Shown here piece after piece: positions 39,538-49,258 of a DNA stretch of 64,000 nt. This DNA is from Pseudomonas mangiferae (GTDB lineage: Bacteria > Pseudomonadota > Gammaproteobacteria > Pseudomonadales > Pseudomonadaceae): assembly GCF_007109405.1 (NCBI RefSeq), contig NZ_VJOY01000001.1, positions 1 through 64,000 on the forward strand, given 5' to 3'. Under the pieces are notes generated by a model. The model was not told the origin of the DNA and ran no database searches. It saw only the letters and a program-made list of their open reading frames with translations. Position 1 is the stretch's first letter; every line of letters starts with the position of its first letter. The translations under genes and the position numbers were made by a program.

Positions 39538-40362
39538 ATGGAATTCGATCCCTGGACCCAGAGCCTGGTAAATGCCATGACCACCATGTGGGGCTCGGTG
39601 GCGGCCTTCATACCGCGGCTGTTCGGCGCGCTGGTGGTGGTCCTGCTGGGCTTCGTCGTGGCCAAGCTGCTCGACACCCTGCTCTCCAAGCTGCTGGCCA
39701 AGCTGGGTCTGGACCGGCTGATGGCGGGCACCGGACTCACCAAGATGCTGGCGCGCGTCGGCATCCAGGTCCCGGTCTCGACGTTGATCGGCAAGATCGT
39801 CTATTGGTTCGTGCTGCTGATCTTCCTGGTTTCGGCGGCGGAATCCTTGGGCCTGGAACGCGTATCCGCCACCCTCGATGTGTTCGCGCTGTACCTGCCC
39901 AAGGTATTCGGGGCTGCCCTGATCATGCTGGCCGGGGTGCTCTTGGCCCAGCTGGCCAACAGCCTGGTGCGTGGCGCCGCCGAAGGGGTGGGGTTGGAGT
40001 ATGCAAGTGGCCTGGGGCGAATCGCCCAGGTCATGGTGGTGATCGTCAGCCTGTCGGTCGCCATCGGCCAGCTGGAAGTCAAGACCGAGCTGCTGAACTA
40101 CATCATCGCCATCGTGCTGATCTCCATCGGTCTGGCGGCCGCTCTAGCACTGGGGCTGGGAAGTCGCGAGATCGCCGGGCAGATTCTTTCCGGCATCTAC
40201 GTGCGTGAGCTGTTCGCAGTCGGTCAATGGATAAAGGTGGGCGATCTCGAAGGTCATATCGAGGAGATCGGCACGGTCAAGACCGTCTTGCTGACCGAGA
40301 CGGGAGAACTGGTCTCCGTTTCCAATCGTCTGTTGCTCGCTCAACGGGTTAGTAGCCGCTGA
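39538..40362 (+). CDS. cmpX: CmpX, mechanosensitive-channel-like membrane protein
   Basis: A 274-residue inner-membrane protein of the MscS-related conserved TM-helix type. Membrane segments lie near residues 20-45, 83-105, 115-145 and 160-215, and a small soluble domain follows (LFAVGQWIKVGDLEGHIEEI). It probably senses membrane tension or takes part in envelope homeostasis; CmpX has been tied to SigX activity in P. aeruginosa. It is immediately upstream of sigX and follows crfX by 3 bases. Confidence 0.9.
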   Translation: MEFDPWTQSLVNAMTTMWGSVAAFIPRLFGALVVVLLGFVVAKLLDTLLSKLLAKLGLDRLMAGTGLTKMLARVGIQVPVSTLIGKIVYWFVLLIFLVSAAESLGLERVSATLDVFALYLPKVFGAALIMLAGVLLAQLANSLVRGAAEGVGLEYASGLGRIAQVMVVIVSLSVAIGQLEVKTELLNYIIAIVLISIGLAAALALGLGSREIAGQILSGIYVRELFAVGQWIKVGDLEGHIEEIGTVKTVLLTETGELVSVSNRLLLAQRVSSR

Positions 40363-40451
40363 CGGCCCGTCCGTTCTGGTAATGTATGCCGTTTGCCGAC
40401 GCCGGGCTCAGCCTGTGCGTCGGCCTTGACCTGACTGCCGGCCCGATTCGT

Positions 40452-41039
40452 TTGAACAAGCAATCGCTTTCCCAGCGCTACGACCCACGCGAGCTTACGG
40501 ATGAGGAGCTGGTGCAACGCGCCCATGGCGAGTTGTTTCACGTGACGCGGGCCTACGAGGAGCTGATGCGGCGTTACCAACGCACTCTCTTCAACGTATG
40601 TGCAAGATATTTAGGGAACGAGCGCGACGCGGACGATGTCTGCCAAGAGGTGATGTTGAAGGTGCTCTACGGGTTGAAGAACTTCGAGGGAAAATCAAAG
40701 TTCAAGACGTGGCTCTACAGCATCACTTACAATGAATGCATCACCCAGTACCGCAAGGAGCGACGTAAACGCCGCTTGCTGGATGCATTAAGTCTCGATC
40801 CCTTGGAAGAGGCATCGGAGGAGAAGTCGCCCAAACCCGAAGAACGTGGCGGACTGGACCGCTGGCTGGTCCATGTGAATCCGATCGATCGGGAGATTTT
40901 GGTGCTACGCTTTGTCGCGGAGCTGGAGTTTCAGGAAATTGCTGACATCATGCATATGGGCCTGAGCGCGACGAAGATGCGTTACAAGCGGGCTCTGGAT
41001 CGGCTCCGTGAAAAATTTTCAGGTATGATCGAAACTTAG
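40452..41039 (+). CDS. sigX: ECF sigma factor SigX
   Basis: A 195-residue ECF sigma factor directing envelope and lipid genes, including oprF, in pseudomonads. Region 2 reads ARYLGNERDADDVCQEVMLK and KTWLYSITYNECITQYRK; region 4 reads LEFQEIADIMHMGLSATKMRYKRALD. I chose TTG 40452 because it yields MNKQSLSQRYDPREL, like known SigX proteins of about 196 residues. An in-frame ATG at 40386 would add 22 atypical residues. Neither start has a clear Shine-Dalgarno. It lies between cmpX and oprF. Confidence 0.9.
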   Translation: MNKQSLSQRYDPRELTDEELVQRAHGELFHVTRAYEELMRRYQRTLFNVCARYLGNERDADDVCQEVMLKVLYGLKNFEGKSKFKTWLYSITYNECITQYRKERRKRRLLDALSLDPLEEASEEKSPKPEERGGLDRWLVHVNPIDREILVLRFVAELEFQEIADIMHMGLSATKMRYKRALDRLREKFSGMIET

Positions 41040-41042
41040 TCG

Positions 41043-41119
41043 GGCAAATTTGCCTCTTATCCACGGGCGGGTTCTGGTAAACTCGCTGATCAAGTTGTCC
41101 AAGGCTTGTCCGGCAACTT
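41043..41119 (+). promoter_or_regulatory. sigX-oprF spacer: palindrome and leader hairpin
   Basis: GGCAAATTTGCC (41043-41054) is a perfect 12-bp palindrome just after the sigX stop. AAGTTG/CAACTT (41092-41097 and 41114-41119) is an inverted repeat in the probable oprF leader. The oprF ribosome binding site (GGGGA, about 41135-41139) is some 15 bases further on. The palindrome may be a regulator site and the hairpin may influence mRNA stability; both roles are inferred. Confidence 0.45.
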
Positions 41120-41146
41120 ACTCACCACCATGATGGGGATTTACGG

Positions 41147-42199
41147 ATGAAACTGAAGAACACCTTAGGCGTTGTCATTGGCTCTCTGGTTGCCGCAACT
41201 TCGCTCGGCGCGCTGGCCCAAGGCCAAGGCGCAGTCGAGGTGGAAGCTTTCGGTAAGCGCTATTTCACCGACAGCTCTCGTGACCTGAGCAACGGCAATC
41301 TCCTCGGCGGCTCCGTTGGCTACTACCTGACCGACGATGTCGAACTGGCCTTGTCCTACGGCGAGTTCCACGATATCCGTTCGGAAAATGATACTGGCAA
41401 CAAAAACATCAAGGGCAGCCAGACTGGCCTCGATGCCATCTATCATTTCGGTCAGCCTGGCCCGGGCCTGCGTCCGTACGTTTCTGCCGGTTTCGCCCAT
41501 CAGAGCATCAGCAACGTTCCGCCGCGCACTGGTCGTGACCACAGCACCTTCGCCAACATCGGCACCGGTGTTAAGTACTATTTCACCGAGAACTTCTACG
41601 CTCGCGCCGGCCTCGATGGCATGTACAACATCGATGCCAACGAAGGCGAGTGGGCCGCTGCTGTCGGTGTTGGTCTGAACTTCGGTGGTTCGACCAACAA
41701 GAAAACCGCTGTTGAAGCTGCTCCGGAGCCGGTTGCTGACGTCTGCTCCGACAGCGATAACGACGGCGTTTGCGACAACGTCGACAAGTGCCCGGGCACC
41801 CCGGCCAACGTGACCGTCGACGCCGATGGTTGCCCGGCCGTAGCTGAAGTCGTTCGCGTCGAACTGGACGTGAAATTCGACTTCGACAAGTCCAAAGTCA
41901 AAGAAGAAAGCTATGGCGACATCAAGAACCTGGCTGACTTCATGAAGCAATACCCGCAAACCTCCACCACCGTCGAAGGTCACACTGACTCCGTCGGTAC
42001 CGACGCCTACAACCAGAAACTGTCCGAGCGTCGTGCCAACGCTGTTCGTGACGTGCTGGTCAACCAGTATGGTGTCGAGCGTAACCGCGTTCAGTCCGTC
42101 GGCTACGGTGAGTCCCGTCCGGTCGCTGACAACGCTACCGACGCTGGCCGCGCTGTGAACCGTCGCGTAGAAGCTGAAGTAGAAGCCCAAGCCAAGTAA
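41147..42199 (+). CDS. oprF: Major outer-membrane porin OprF
   Basis: A 350-residue OmpA-family porin. The signal peptide is residues 1-24 (ends GALA). An eight-stranded beta-barrel spans about 25-185. The linker has an acidic, cysteine-bearing segment (DSDNDGVCDNVDKCPGTP), and the C-terminal OmpA domain binds peptidoglycan (GHTDSVGTDAYNQKLSERRA). It gives slow non-specific permeability and structural anchoring. Base composition is less GC-rich than its neighbours, as expected for a very highly expressed gene with restricted codon use. It follows sigX and is closed by a strong terminator. Confidence 0.98.
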   Translation: MKLKNTLGVVIGSLVAATSLGALAQGQGAVEVEAFGKRYFTDSSRDLSNGNLLGGSVGYYLTDDVELALSYGEFHDIRSENDTGNKNIKGSQTGLDAIYHFGQPGPGLRPYVSAGFAHQSISNVPPRTGRDHSTFANIGTGVKYYFTENFYARAGLDGMYNIDANEGEWAAAVGVGLNFGGSTNKKTAVEAAPEPVADVCSDSDNDGVCDNVDKCPGTPANVTVDADGCPAVAEVVRVELDVKFDFDKSKVKEESYGDIKNLADFMKQYPQTSTTVEGHTDSVGTDAYNQKLSERRANAVRDVLVNQYGVERNRVQSVGYGESRPVADNATDAGRAVNRRVEAEVEAQAK

Positions 42200-42212
42200 T
42201 TGGCCTAGGTAG

Positions 42213-42241
42213 AAAAGCCCGGCTTAGGCCGGGCTTTTTTT
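42213..42241 (+). terminator. Rho-independent terminator of oprF
   Basis: GCCCGGC/GCCGGGC with loop TTAG, preceded by AAAA and followed by TTTTTTT, begins about 14 bases after the oprF stop. Confidence 0.95.
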
Positions 42242-42260
42242 CGCCTATAAAACAAGCTTT

Positions 42261-42286
42261 GTATCAAACAGTACCGAGCTTGATAC
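42261..42286. promoter_or_regulatory. Inverted repeat GTATCAA-N12-TTGATAC upstream of the AI-2E transporter
   Basis: A perfect 7-bp inverted repeat lies in the A+T-rich gap between the oprF terminator and the next gene. It may be an operator or a promoter-proximal site. No regulator gene is adjacent, so the binder is unknown. Confidence 0.4.
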
Positions 42287-42395
42287 ATATACATGCCGAG
42301 CCTTACTTCTGGGTTCTGTCCATGTAAATCATAAAGTTGGCACTTTGCTTTCTACCGTCTGACTAATCCTTGGCCTGCCCGTCGAGGATAACGCG

Positions 42396-43460
42396 GTGAT
42401 CAATTCTAACCTTGAAAACAAAACATTCCTGATACTGCTGATCGCGGTATCCCTCGCCTTTGGCTGGATACTCCTGCCGTTCTATGGCGCCGTCTTCTGG
42501 GCAGTCATCTTGGCGGTGCTGTTCACACCGCTGCAGCGCAGGATCGCTCGACGATTCCGGACCGAGCGAAACGCGAGTTCGTTGATCACCTTGAGCATTT
42601 GCCTGGTGGTGGCCATCCTGCCGATGATCTTCGTCGCCATCGTGATGGTCCAGCAGGCCACCGACCTCTACCAACGCTTCGAAACGGGTGACATCAACCT
42701 CAGCTACTACCTGAGCAAGTTCAGGGGCATGCTGCCTTCCTACTTCCAGTACCAGATGGATCGGCTGGGGATGAGCAACTTCACCGGTCTGCGGGACAAG
42801 GCCGTCAGCGGGGCGATGCAGGGTGGGCAGGTACTCGCCAAGCAGGCGATGACCTTTGGCCAGAATACCTTCGATTTCATCGTCAGCTTCTTCATCATGC
42901 TGTACCTACTGTTCTTCTTCCTGCGCGACGGGCCCGAACTGGTCCGTAAGATTCGCATGGCCGTCCCTCTGGCGGACCAGCACAAGCGTCGCCTGCAGCT
43001 GAAGTTCACCCGGGTGGTGCGCGCCACGGTCAAGGGCAACCTGGTCGTGGCCATCACCCAAGGCGCCTTGGGTGGTTTCATCTTCTGGGTGCTGGATATC
43101 CCCAGTTCACTGCTATGGGGTGTATTGATGGCGTTTCTGTCGCTATTGCCCGCGGTAGGCTCGGGCTTGGTCTGGGCACCGGTCGCTGTGTATTTCCTGG
43201 CCACCGGCGCCATCTGGCAGGGGATCGTGCTGGGGCTTTACGGCATCTTCGTCATCGGCCTGGTGGATAACGTGCTGCGCCCGATCCTTGTGGGCAAGGA
43301 CACCAAGATGCCGGATTACCTCGTGTTGATCTCTACCCTGGGTGGCATGGCGATCTTCGGCCTGAACGGGTTCGTGGTAGGTCCCTTGGTGGCGGCCTTG
43401 TTCATGTCCACCTGGGGTCTCTTTACCGAGAACAAGCAGGTCATCCAGCTGCCGCGCTGA
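42396..43460 (+). CDS. AI-2E family transporter (PerM-like)
   Basis: A 354-residue inner-membrane protein of the AI-2 exporter-like superfamily (UPF0118/PerM). About seven or eight hydrophobic segments include LLIAVSLAFGWILLPFYGAV near the N-terminus. The conserved VDNVLRPILVGKDTKMPDYL lies near residues 289-308. Despite the family name, relatives also include sodium/proton antiporters, so the substrate is unknown. The start is GTG at 42396 with GAGGATAA just upstream. It is monocistronic between two terminators. Confidence 0.9.
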   Translation: MINSNLENKTFLILLIAVSLAFGWILLPFYGAVFWAVILAVLFTPLQRRIARRFRTERNASSLITLSICLVVAILPMIFVAIVMVQQATDLYQRFETGDINLSYYLSKFRGMLPSYFQYQMDRLGMSNFTGLRDKAVSGAMQGGQVLAKQAMTFGQNTFDFIVSFFIMLYLLFFFLRDGPELVRKIRMAVPLADQHKRRLQLKFTRVVRATVKGNLVVAITQGALGGFIFWVLDIPSSLLWGVLMAFLSLLPAVGSGLVWAPVAVYFLATGAIWQGIVLGLYGIFVIGLVDNVLRPILVGKDTKMPDYLVLISTLGGMAIFGLNGFVVGPLVAALFMSTWGLFTENKQVIQLPR

Positions 43461-43475
43461 GCCTGACCATCACCC

Positions 43476-43511
43476 AATAAAAAAACCCGGCCTGAGCCGG
43501 GTTTTTTTATT
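43476..43511. terminator. Bidirectional terminator between the AI-2E transporter and nuoN
   Basis: A perfect 16-bp inverted repeat with loop CTGA: A-run, then CCCGGC/GCCGGG, then a T-run of seven on each strand. It can stop the + strand transporter transcript and the - strand nuo operon. Confidence 0.95.
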
Positions 43512-43521
43512 GCTGCCGTCT

Positions 43522-45018
43522 TCAGGGCTGCAGGGCCACCAGGGTCGCCTGTTGTGCCAGGTCCAGCAGGGGCTGTGGGTAGACCCCTAGGAAGAAGGCG
43601 AGGAGGGCGACCAGTACCAGCATGATCCCGCCGGCGCGCTGGCCCCAGTTGAAAGGCGCATCGTGGCGGCGCAGGGTCGGCTCGATCATGAACAGCGTGA
43701 CCATGACCCGCAGGTAGTAGTAGACGCCGATGGCGCTGCCGACGATGAGCGCACCGATCAGGACCCATAGCCCCGATTCGACCCCTACGGCGATCACGTA
43801 GAACTTGCCGATGAAGCCCGCCGTCAGCGGAATACCCGCCAGGGACAGCATCATCACCGTGAGCACGGCAGTGAGGTACGGGCGGCGCCAGAACAGGCCA
43901 CGGTACTCGTAGAGGGCGTCGGCATCGCGACCGTTGTAGGGCGTGGACATCAGGGTGATGACGCCGAACGCACCCAGGCTGGTCAGGACGTAGGTGGCCA
44001 GGTACACGCCGATGGCTTCCACCGCCATGCCCTTGCTGGCGATGAGCGCCACCAGCAGGTAGCCGAAGTGAGCGATGGAGGAATAGCCCAGCAGGCGCTT
44101 GAGGTTGTTCTGGGTTAGGGCCAGCAGGTTGCCGAACAGGATCGAGGCGATGGCGATCACGCTCAGCATGTCGTTCAGCCAGCCACCCGCTGTGGCCGGG
44201 GACAGCTGGTACAACCGCAGCAGGACGGCAAATACCGCGACCTTGCTGGCGGTGGCAAGGAATGCCGATACCGGTGCCGGCGCGCCCTCGTAGACATCCG
44301 GGGTCCACAGGTGGAAGGGAACCAGAGACAGCTTGAACGCCAGGCCCACCAGCATCAGGCCCATGCCGATCTGTACCAGCAGCGTTTGCCCCGCTCCAGC
44401 CGCCAGCGATGCACCGATACCGGCGAAGCTCAGGCTGCCGGACTCTGCATACAGCAACGCCATGCCGAACAGCAGGAACGCCGAACCGGCGGCCGACAGC
44501 ACCATGTACTTGATGCCGGCTTCCAGGGAACGCTTGTTGAAGAAGGCGTAGGCGATCATGCCGTAGGTGGGTACGGACAGCAGTTCTAGGCCGATGAACA
44601 GGCCGGCCAGGTGCTGGGCGCAGACCAGGACCAACCCGCCCGCGGCGGAAAGCAGGATCAGCAGGTACAGCTCTTCCTTATTGCCGGGGTATCCGCGGAC
44701 CGACTCGCTACCGGTGCCTACGGTGGCTTCGCCGAGGTAGGCGTGGGTCAGTGTGACGCACGCCAGGGTGGCGATCAGGATGATCGCCATGTAGTAGCAG
44801 GCGAAGCGGTCGACTGCCAGCAGGGGCGTGACCGCCTGCGGAGTGGTCCCGAGTACCGGCAGGATCGACAGCAAGGCCAGGTTGAGGCCTACCACCGACA
44901 GCGTGAAGGTCCAGGTGTGGTGCCGCTTCCAGGCGATGGCCAGCATCACCACGACGATCGTGGCGCAGGTGACCAGCAGCGGCAGCAGGGCGATGACATG
45001 TTGCGAAGTGAATTCCAT
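43522..45018 (-). CDS. nuoN: NADH-quinone oxidoreductase subunit N
   Basis: A 498-residue antiporter-like membrane subunit of complex I with about fourteen helices. It shows the conserved YSSIAHFGYLLVALIASK segment and key lysine-containing helices. It forms one of the proton channels in the membrane arm. The ATG at 45018 gives MEFTSQHVIALLPLL, as in other pseudomonads; the frame is open to 45066 through nuoM. It is the last gene of the operon, 8 bases after nuoM, and ends at a bidirectional terminator. Confidence 0.96.
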   Translation of the reverse strand: MEFTSQHVIALLPLLVTCATIVVVMLAIAWKRHHTWTFTLSVVGLNLALLSILPVLGTTPQAVTPLLAVDRFACYYMAIILIATLACVTLTHAYLGEATVGTGSESVRGYPGNKEELYLLILLSAAGGLVLVCAQHLAGLFIGLELLSVPTYGMIAYAFFNKRSLEAGIKYMVLSAAGSAFLLFGMALLYAESGSLSFAGIGASLAAGAGQTLLVQIGMGLMLVGLAFKLSLVPFHLWTPDVYEGAPAPVSAFLATASKVAVFAVLLRLYQLSPATAGGWLNDMLSVIAIASILFGNLLALTQNNLKRLLGYSSIAHFGYLLVALIASKGMAVEAIGVYLATYVLTSLGAFGVITLMSTPYNGRDADALYEYRGLFWRRPYLTAVLTVMMLSLAGIPLTAGFIGKFYVIAVGVESGLWVLIGALIVGSAIGVYYYLRVMVTLFMIEPTLRRHDAPFNWGQRAGGIMLVLVALLAFFLGVYPQPLLDLAQQATLVALQP

Positions 45019-45026
45019 GACGCTAC

Positions 45027-46553
45027 TTACCGGGCCGATACGTGGGAGAAAGCCGCGCTCATCCACTGCTGCACGCCATGCATGCTCGCCGCGGAGGTAT
45101 CCAGCACAGGCTGCGGGTAGACCCCGAGGAGGATCAGCAGGACCGCGAGGCCCAGCACCATGACCAGTTCACGGGACTTCATCGCCATTAGCGGATGGTC
45201 GTCCTTGACCGGCCCGAAGTAGGCGCGGTGGATCATGATCAGGGAGTACACCGAGCCGAACACCAGACCGCTGGCGGCGATGGAGGCGACCCAGGGGAAG
45301 CCCTGGAAGGAGCCAGTGAGAATCAGGAACTCACCGACGAAGTTGCCCGTGCCCGGCAGGCCCAGGGCCGCCGCGGCAAAGAACAAACTGATGGCCGGGA
45401 GGTAGGGCAGGCGGGCCCAAATGCCACCCATCTGGCGCATATCCCGGGTGTGCAGGCGCTCGTAGAGTTGGCCGCAGAGAATGAACAGCGCGGCGGCGGA
45501 CAGGCCGTGGGCCACCATCTGTACCACCGCGCCCTGCATGGCCAGCTGGCTGCCAGAGTAGATGGCGATCAGCACGAAGCCCATGTGGGAAACGCTGGAG
45601 TAGGCCACCAAGCGCTTGATGTCGGTCTGGGCAAAGGACAGCAGTGCGCCGTAGAGAATGGCGAACACGCCCAGCCACATGGCAATGGGGGCGAACTCCG
45701 CCGACGCATTGGGGAACAGCGGCAGGGCGAAGCGCAGCAGGCCGTAGGCCGCGGTCTTCAGCAGGATGCCGGCCAAGTCCACGGAACCGGCAGTCGGTGC
45801 CTGGGCGTGTGCGTCAGGCAACCAGGAGTGCAGCGGGACCACCGGGAACTTGACCGCGAAGGCGATGAAGAAGCCCAGCATCAGCACGTATTCGGTGGTA
45901 TGGGACAGCGGGGTCTTCAGCAGGTCGGCGTAATTGAAGGTCAGCACGCCGGTCGCGTTGTAGTTCACCAACACCAGGCCGACGATCGCCGCCAGCATCA
46001 CCAGGCCGCTGGCCTGGGTGTAGATGAAGAACTTGGTGGCGGCGGTGATACGGGTCTTGCCCTCGCTTCCGCTATGACCCCAGAGCGCGATGAGGAAGTA
46101 CATCGGCACCAGCATCATTTCCCAGAAGAAGAAGAACAGGAACAGGTCCAGGGCCAGGAACACGCCGACCACACCGCCGAGAATCCACATCAGGTTGAGG
46201 TGGAAGAAGCCGACGTGCTTCTGGATCTCATTCCACGAGCACAGCACTGACAACACGCCGAGCAGGCCGGTGAGGGTGATCATCAGCACCGACAGGCCGT
46301 CCAGGGCCAGGTGTACGTTGATGCCGAAGCGCTCGATCCAGCGCACCTTGAACTCGAACGCCCAGGCCTGTTCGGCGCCGGGCGCCGGGGCCCGGGCGAA
46401 ATCGCCGGTGCCCCACAGCCAGAGGCCGAGGCCCAGCAACAGGACCATGGAGAGCAGCGCGATCCAGCGCGGCAGGGTGGAGCCGAAGCGCTCCGCCAGC
46501 CAGCACAGGAGGCCGCCGATGAAGGGGATCAGGATCAGCCAGGGCAGAATCAT
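45027..46553 (-). CDS. nuoM: NADH-quinone oxidoreductase subunit M
   Basis: A 508-residue antiporter-like subunit of the complex I membrane arm. It starts MILPWLILIPFIGGLLCWLAE and includes LVAYSSVSHMGFVLIAIYSG, the conserved helix found in all three Nuo antiporter homologues, and WLPDAHAQAPTAGSVDLAG. It carries one proton path. It lies 38 bases after nuoL and 8 bases before nuoN. Confidence 0.97.
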   Translation of the reverse strand: MILPWLILIPFIGGLLCWLAERFGSTLPRWIALLSMVLLLGLGLWLWGTGDFARAPAPGAEQAWAFEFKVRWIERFGINVHLALDGLSVLMITLTGLLGVLSVLCSWNEIQKHVGFFHLNLMWILGGVVGVFLALDLFLFFFFWEMMLVPMYFLIALWGHSGSEGKTRITAATKFFIYTQASGLVMLAAIVGLVLVNYNATGVLTFNYADLLKTPLSHTTEYVLMLGFFIAFAVKFPVVPLHSWLPDAHAQAPTAGSVDLAGILLKTAAYGLLRFALPLFPNASAEFAPIAMWLGVFAILYGALLSFAQTDIKRLVAYSSVSHMGFVLIAIYSGSQLAMQGAVVQMVAHGLSAAALFILCGQLYERLHTRDMRQMGGIWARLPYLPAISLFFAAAALGLPGTGNFVGEFLILTGSFQGFPWVASIAASGLVFGSVYSLIMIHRAYFGPVKDDHPLMAMKSRELVMVLGLAVLLILLGVYPQPVLDTSAASMHGVQQWMSAAFSHVSAR

Positions 46554-46591
46554 GACGGGCTCAATTCCTTTCGCAAAGACGCATGGTCGGG

Positions 46592-48439
46592 TCAGGCCAG
46601 AAGAACGGCGGCGAGCAGCAGAACCGCTCCGCCCACGATCGATACCGCGTACCAGCGCACATGGCCGGTCTCGGTGCGGCTGAGGACGGCGTGGCCGCCA
46701 CGCACCAGGCGCGGGACCAGGCCGATGCCGCGGTCGATCGGGTCACGCCCGAGCAGCCGACAGAGAAGCAGATAGGGTTTGACGAAGAGCAGGTCGTACA
46801 GCCAGTCGAAGCCCCAGGCGGCGTACCACCAGGCACCGAGGAAGCGACCCGGCGCGCTCTGGGCCACCGCGCCGACGAAGCGACGCTTGCCGAGGAATAG
46901 CAGGGCGGCCAGCAGGATACCGGCGAGGGCGATGGCGCCCGAGGCGATCTCCAGGCTGTGCTTGGCCTCGCCACCGGCATGTCCGGCGCTTTCCGGCAGG
47001 ACGCCGGCCAGGGGCGGGGTGATCAGGGCGCCGATGAAGGTGGACAGCACGATCAGGGTGGCCAGCGGTAACCAGTGGGCCACACCGTGGCCGGCATGGG
47101 CTTCGGTCTTGGCCTCGCCATGGAAGGCGATGAAGATCAGCCGGAAGGTGTAGATGGAGGTGAGGAAGGCACCGGCCAAGCCTGCGTACAGCAATGCCTG
47201 GTGGCCGCTGGCGAAGGCTTCCCAGAGGATCTCGTCCTTGGAATAGAAGCCCGCCGTGACCAGCGGCAGCGCTGCCAGGGCTGCGCCGCCGACGATGAAG
47301 CTGGCATAGGCCAATGGCAGCTTCTTCCACAGGCCGCCCATCTTGAAGATGTTCTGCTCGTGGTGGCAGGCGTTGATCACTGCGCCGGACGCGAGGAACA
47401 GCAGTGCCTTGAAGAAGGCGTGGGTCATCAGGTGGAAGATCGCCGCGTCCCAGGCTCCCACGCCGAGGGCGAGGAACATGTAGCCGATCTGGCTCATGGT
47501 GGAGTAGGCGAGGATGCGCTTGATGTCGGTCTGCACCAGGGCCGCGAAGCCGGCCAGGACCAGCGTGGTACCACCGACGATGCCCACCAGCTCCAGGATG
47601 TCCGGGGTCAGGAGGAACAGCCCGTGGGTGCGGGCGATGAGGTACACGCCCGCGGTCACCATGGTAGCGGCGTGGATCAGCGCCGACACCGGGGTCGGGC
47701 CGGCCATGGCGTCGGCCAGCCAGGTCTGCAGCGGCAACTGGGCCGACTTGCCCACCGCACCGCCCAGCAGCATCAGGGTGGCGAGCCATAGCCAGGTATC
47801 GCCGGCCACGTATTTCTGCGGCGCGAGGACCATCAGTTCCTGAATGTTCAGCGTGCCCAGGTGCTGGAACAGGATGAACAGGCCGATGGCCATGAACACG
47901 TCGCCGATGCGGGTGACGATGAAAGCCTTGAGGGCCGCGTTACCGTTGTTCGGGTTGCTGTAGTAGAAGCCGATCAGCAGGTACGAGCAGAGGCCCACGC
48001 CTTCCCAGCCGAAGTACAGGAACAGCAGGTTATCGCCCAGCACGAGGAACAGCATGCTGGCGATGAACAGGTTGGTGTAGGCAAAGAAGCGGGAATAGCC
48101 TTCCTCGCCGCGCATGTACCAGCTGGCGAACAGGTGGATCAGGAAGCCGACGCCGGTCACCACGCCGAGCATGGTGACGGACAGGCCGTCCAGGTACAGG
48201 GTGAAGCTCGGCGCGAAACCGGCCACCGACATCCACTGCCAGAGCACCTGGGTGAAGACGCGGCCTTCCGGCGGTGCCACGTTGAACTGGACGATGACCC
48301 AGGCCGCGGTGAGGGCGGACAGGCCGACCGAGCCTACGCCGATCAGTGCCGAGAGGTTTTCCGAGAAACGCCCGCGGGAGAACGACAGCAGCAGCCAGCC
48401 GAGCAGAGGGAACAGGAACGTCAGGAATAGAAGGTTCAT
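46592..48439 (-). CDS. nuoL: NADH-quinone oxidoreductase subunit L
   Basis: A 615-residue distal membrane-arm subunit, with fourteen core helices plus the C-terminal lateral helix extension that makes NuoL longer than M and N. It has [20 protein letters not shown] and [20 protein letters not shown]. It translocates protons and spans the arm with its long helix. Its start overlaps the nuoK stop by 4 bases, so the two are coupled. Confidence 0.97.
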   Translation of the reverse strand: MNLLFLTFLFPLLGWLLLSFSRGRFSENLSALIGVGSVGLSALTAAWVIVQFNVAPPEGRVFTQVLWQWMSVAGFAPSFTLYLDGLSVTMLGVVTGVGFLIHLFASWYMRGEEGYSRFFAYTNLFIASMLFLVLGDNLLFLYFGWEGVGLCSYLLIGFYYSNPNNGNAALKAFIVTRIGDVFMAIGLFILFQHLGTLNIQELMVLAPQKYVAGDTWLWLATLMLLGGAVGKSAQLPLQTWLADAMAGPTPVSALIHAATMVTAGVYLIARTHGLFLLTPDILELVGIVGGTTLVLAGFAALVQTDIKRILAYSTMSQIGYMFLALGVGAWDAAIFHLMTHAFFKALLFLASGAVINACHHEQNIFKMGGLWKKLPLAYASFIVGGAALAALPLVTAGFYSKDEILWEAFASGHQALLYAGLAGAFLTSIYTFRLIFIAFHGEAKTEAHAGHGVAHWLPLATLIVLSTFIGALITPPLAGVLPESAGHAGGEAKHSLEIASGAIALAGILLAALLFLGKRRFVGAVAQSAPGRFLGAWWYAAWGFDWLYDLLFVKPYLLLCRLLGRDPIDRGIGLVPRLVRGGHAVLSRTETGHVRWYAVSIVGGAVLLLAAVLLA

Positions 48440-48744
48440 CCGCGCATCTCGCTGGCTGCGTCGATATCGAGGGTATGGAAGCGGCGATACAGCTGCAGCA
48501 GGATCGCCAGGCCGATGCTGGCCTCGGCCGCGGCCAGGGTGATGACCAGGATGAACATCACCTGGCCGTCGGCCTGGGCCCAGCGCGCGCCGGCCACCAC
48601 GAAGGCCAGGGCGGCGGCATTCATCATCACTTCCAGGCTCATCAGAACGAACAGGATGTTACGGCGCACCATCAGCCCCAGCATCCCGAGGCTGAACAGC
48701 ACGCCGGCCAGGGCCAGTCCGTGTTCCATGGGAATCGAATGCAT
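48436..48744 (-). CDS. nuoK: NADH-quinone oxidoreductase subunit K
   Basis: A 102-residue, three-helix membrane subunit. It includes [20 protein letters not shown] with the conserved membrane glutamate, and [20 protein letters not shown] with the second. These acids are part of the proton-transfer E-channel near the quinone site. It lies 4 bases after nuoJ and overlaps nuoL. Confidence 0.97.
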   Translation of the reverse strand: MHSIPMEHGLALAGVLFSLGMLGLMVRRNILFVLMSLEVMMNAAALAFVVAGARWAQADGQVMFILVITLAAAEASIGLAILLQLYRRFHTLDIDAASEMRG

Positions 48745-48748
48745 GGCG

Positions 48749-49249
48749 TTATTCCTTCGCTTCGTGACGGCCGAGGTGATAGGCGGCTACCAGGGCTGCC
48801 AGCAGCAGCATGGAGGCCAGTTCCACCACCAGCAGGTAGGGACCGAACAGGCTGATGCCGACGGCTTTGGCGTCCACGGTGACCTGGCCGACGCCCGCGC
48901 CGCTGGAAACGGCGAACAGCGCGTAGAGCAGTTCGACCAGCAGGGCGGCGGAGAGCAGGCCCGGGCCGATCCACACACCCGGCTGCAGCCACTTGCGTTC
49001 CTGCTCCACCACGGCGGGGCCGAGGTTGAGCATCATCACCACGAAGACGAACAGCACCATGATGGCGCCGGCGTAGACGATGATTTCCAGGGCGCCGGCG
49101 AAGGGCGCGCCGAGGCTGAAGAACACCATCGACACGGCCAGCAGGGAGATGATCAGGTACAGCAGGGCGTGCACCGGGTTGCGGTTGGTGACCACCCGCA
49201 GGGTGGACAGCACGGCGACGCCAGCGGCGAAATAGAAAGCGAATTCCAC
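48749..49249 (-). CDS. nuoJ: NADH-quinone oxidoreductase subunit J
   Basis: A 166-residue membrane subunit with about five helices, including [20 protein letters not shown] and [20 protein letters not shown] with its central pi-bulge region. It links the quinone-binding part to the antiporter subunits. It is 9 bases after nuoI and 4 bases before nuoK. Confidence 0.96.
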   Translation of the reverse strand: MEFAFYFAAGVAVLSTLRVVTNRNPVHALLYLIISLLAVSMVFFSLGAPFAGALEIIVYAGAIMVLFVFVVMMLNLGPAVVEQERKWLQPGVWIGPGLLSAALLVELLYALFAVSSGAGVGQVTVDAKAVGISLFGPYLLVVELASMLLLAALVAAYHLGRHEAKE

Positions 49250-49258
49250 AGCGTCTCC

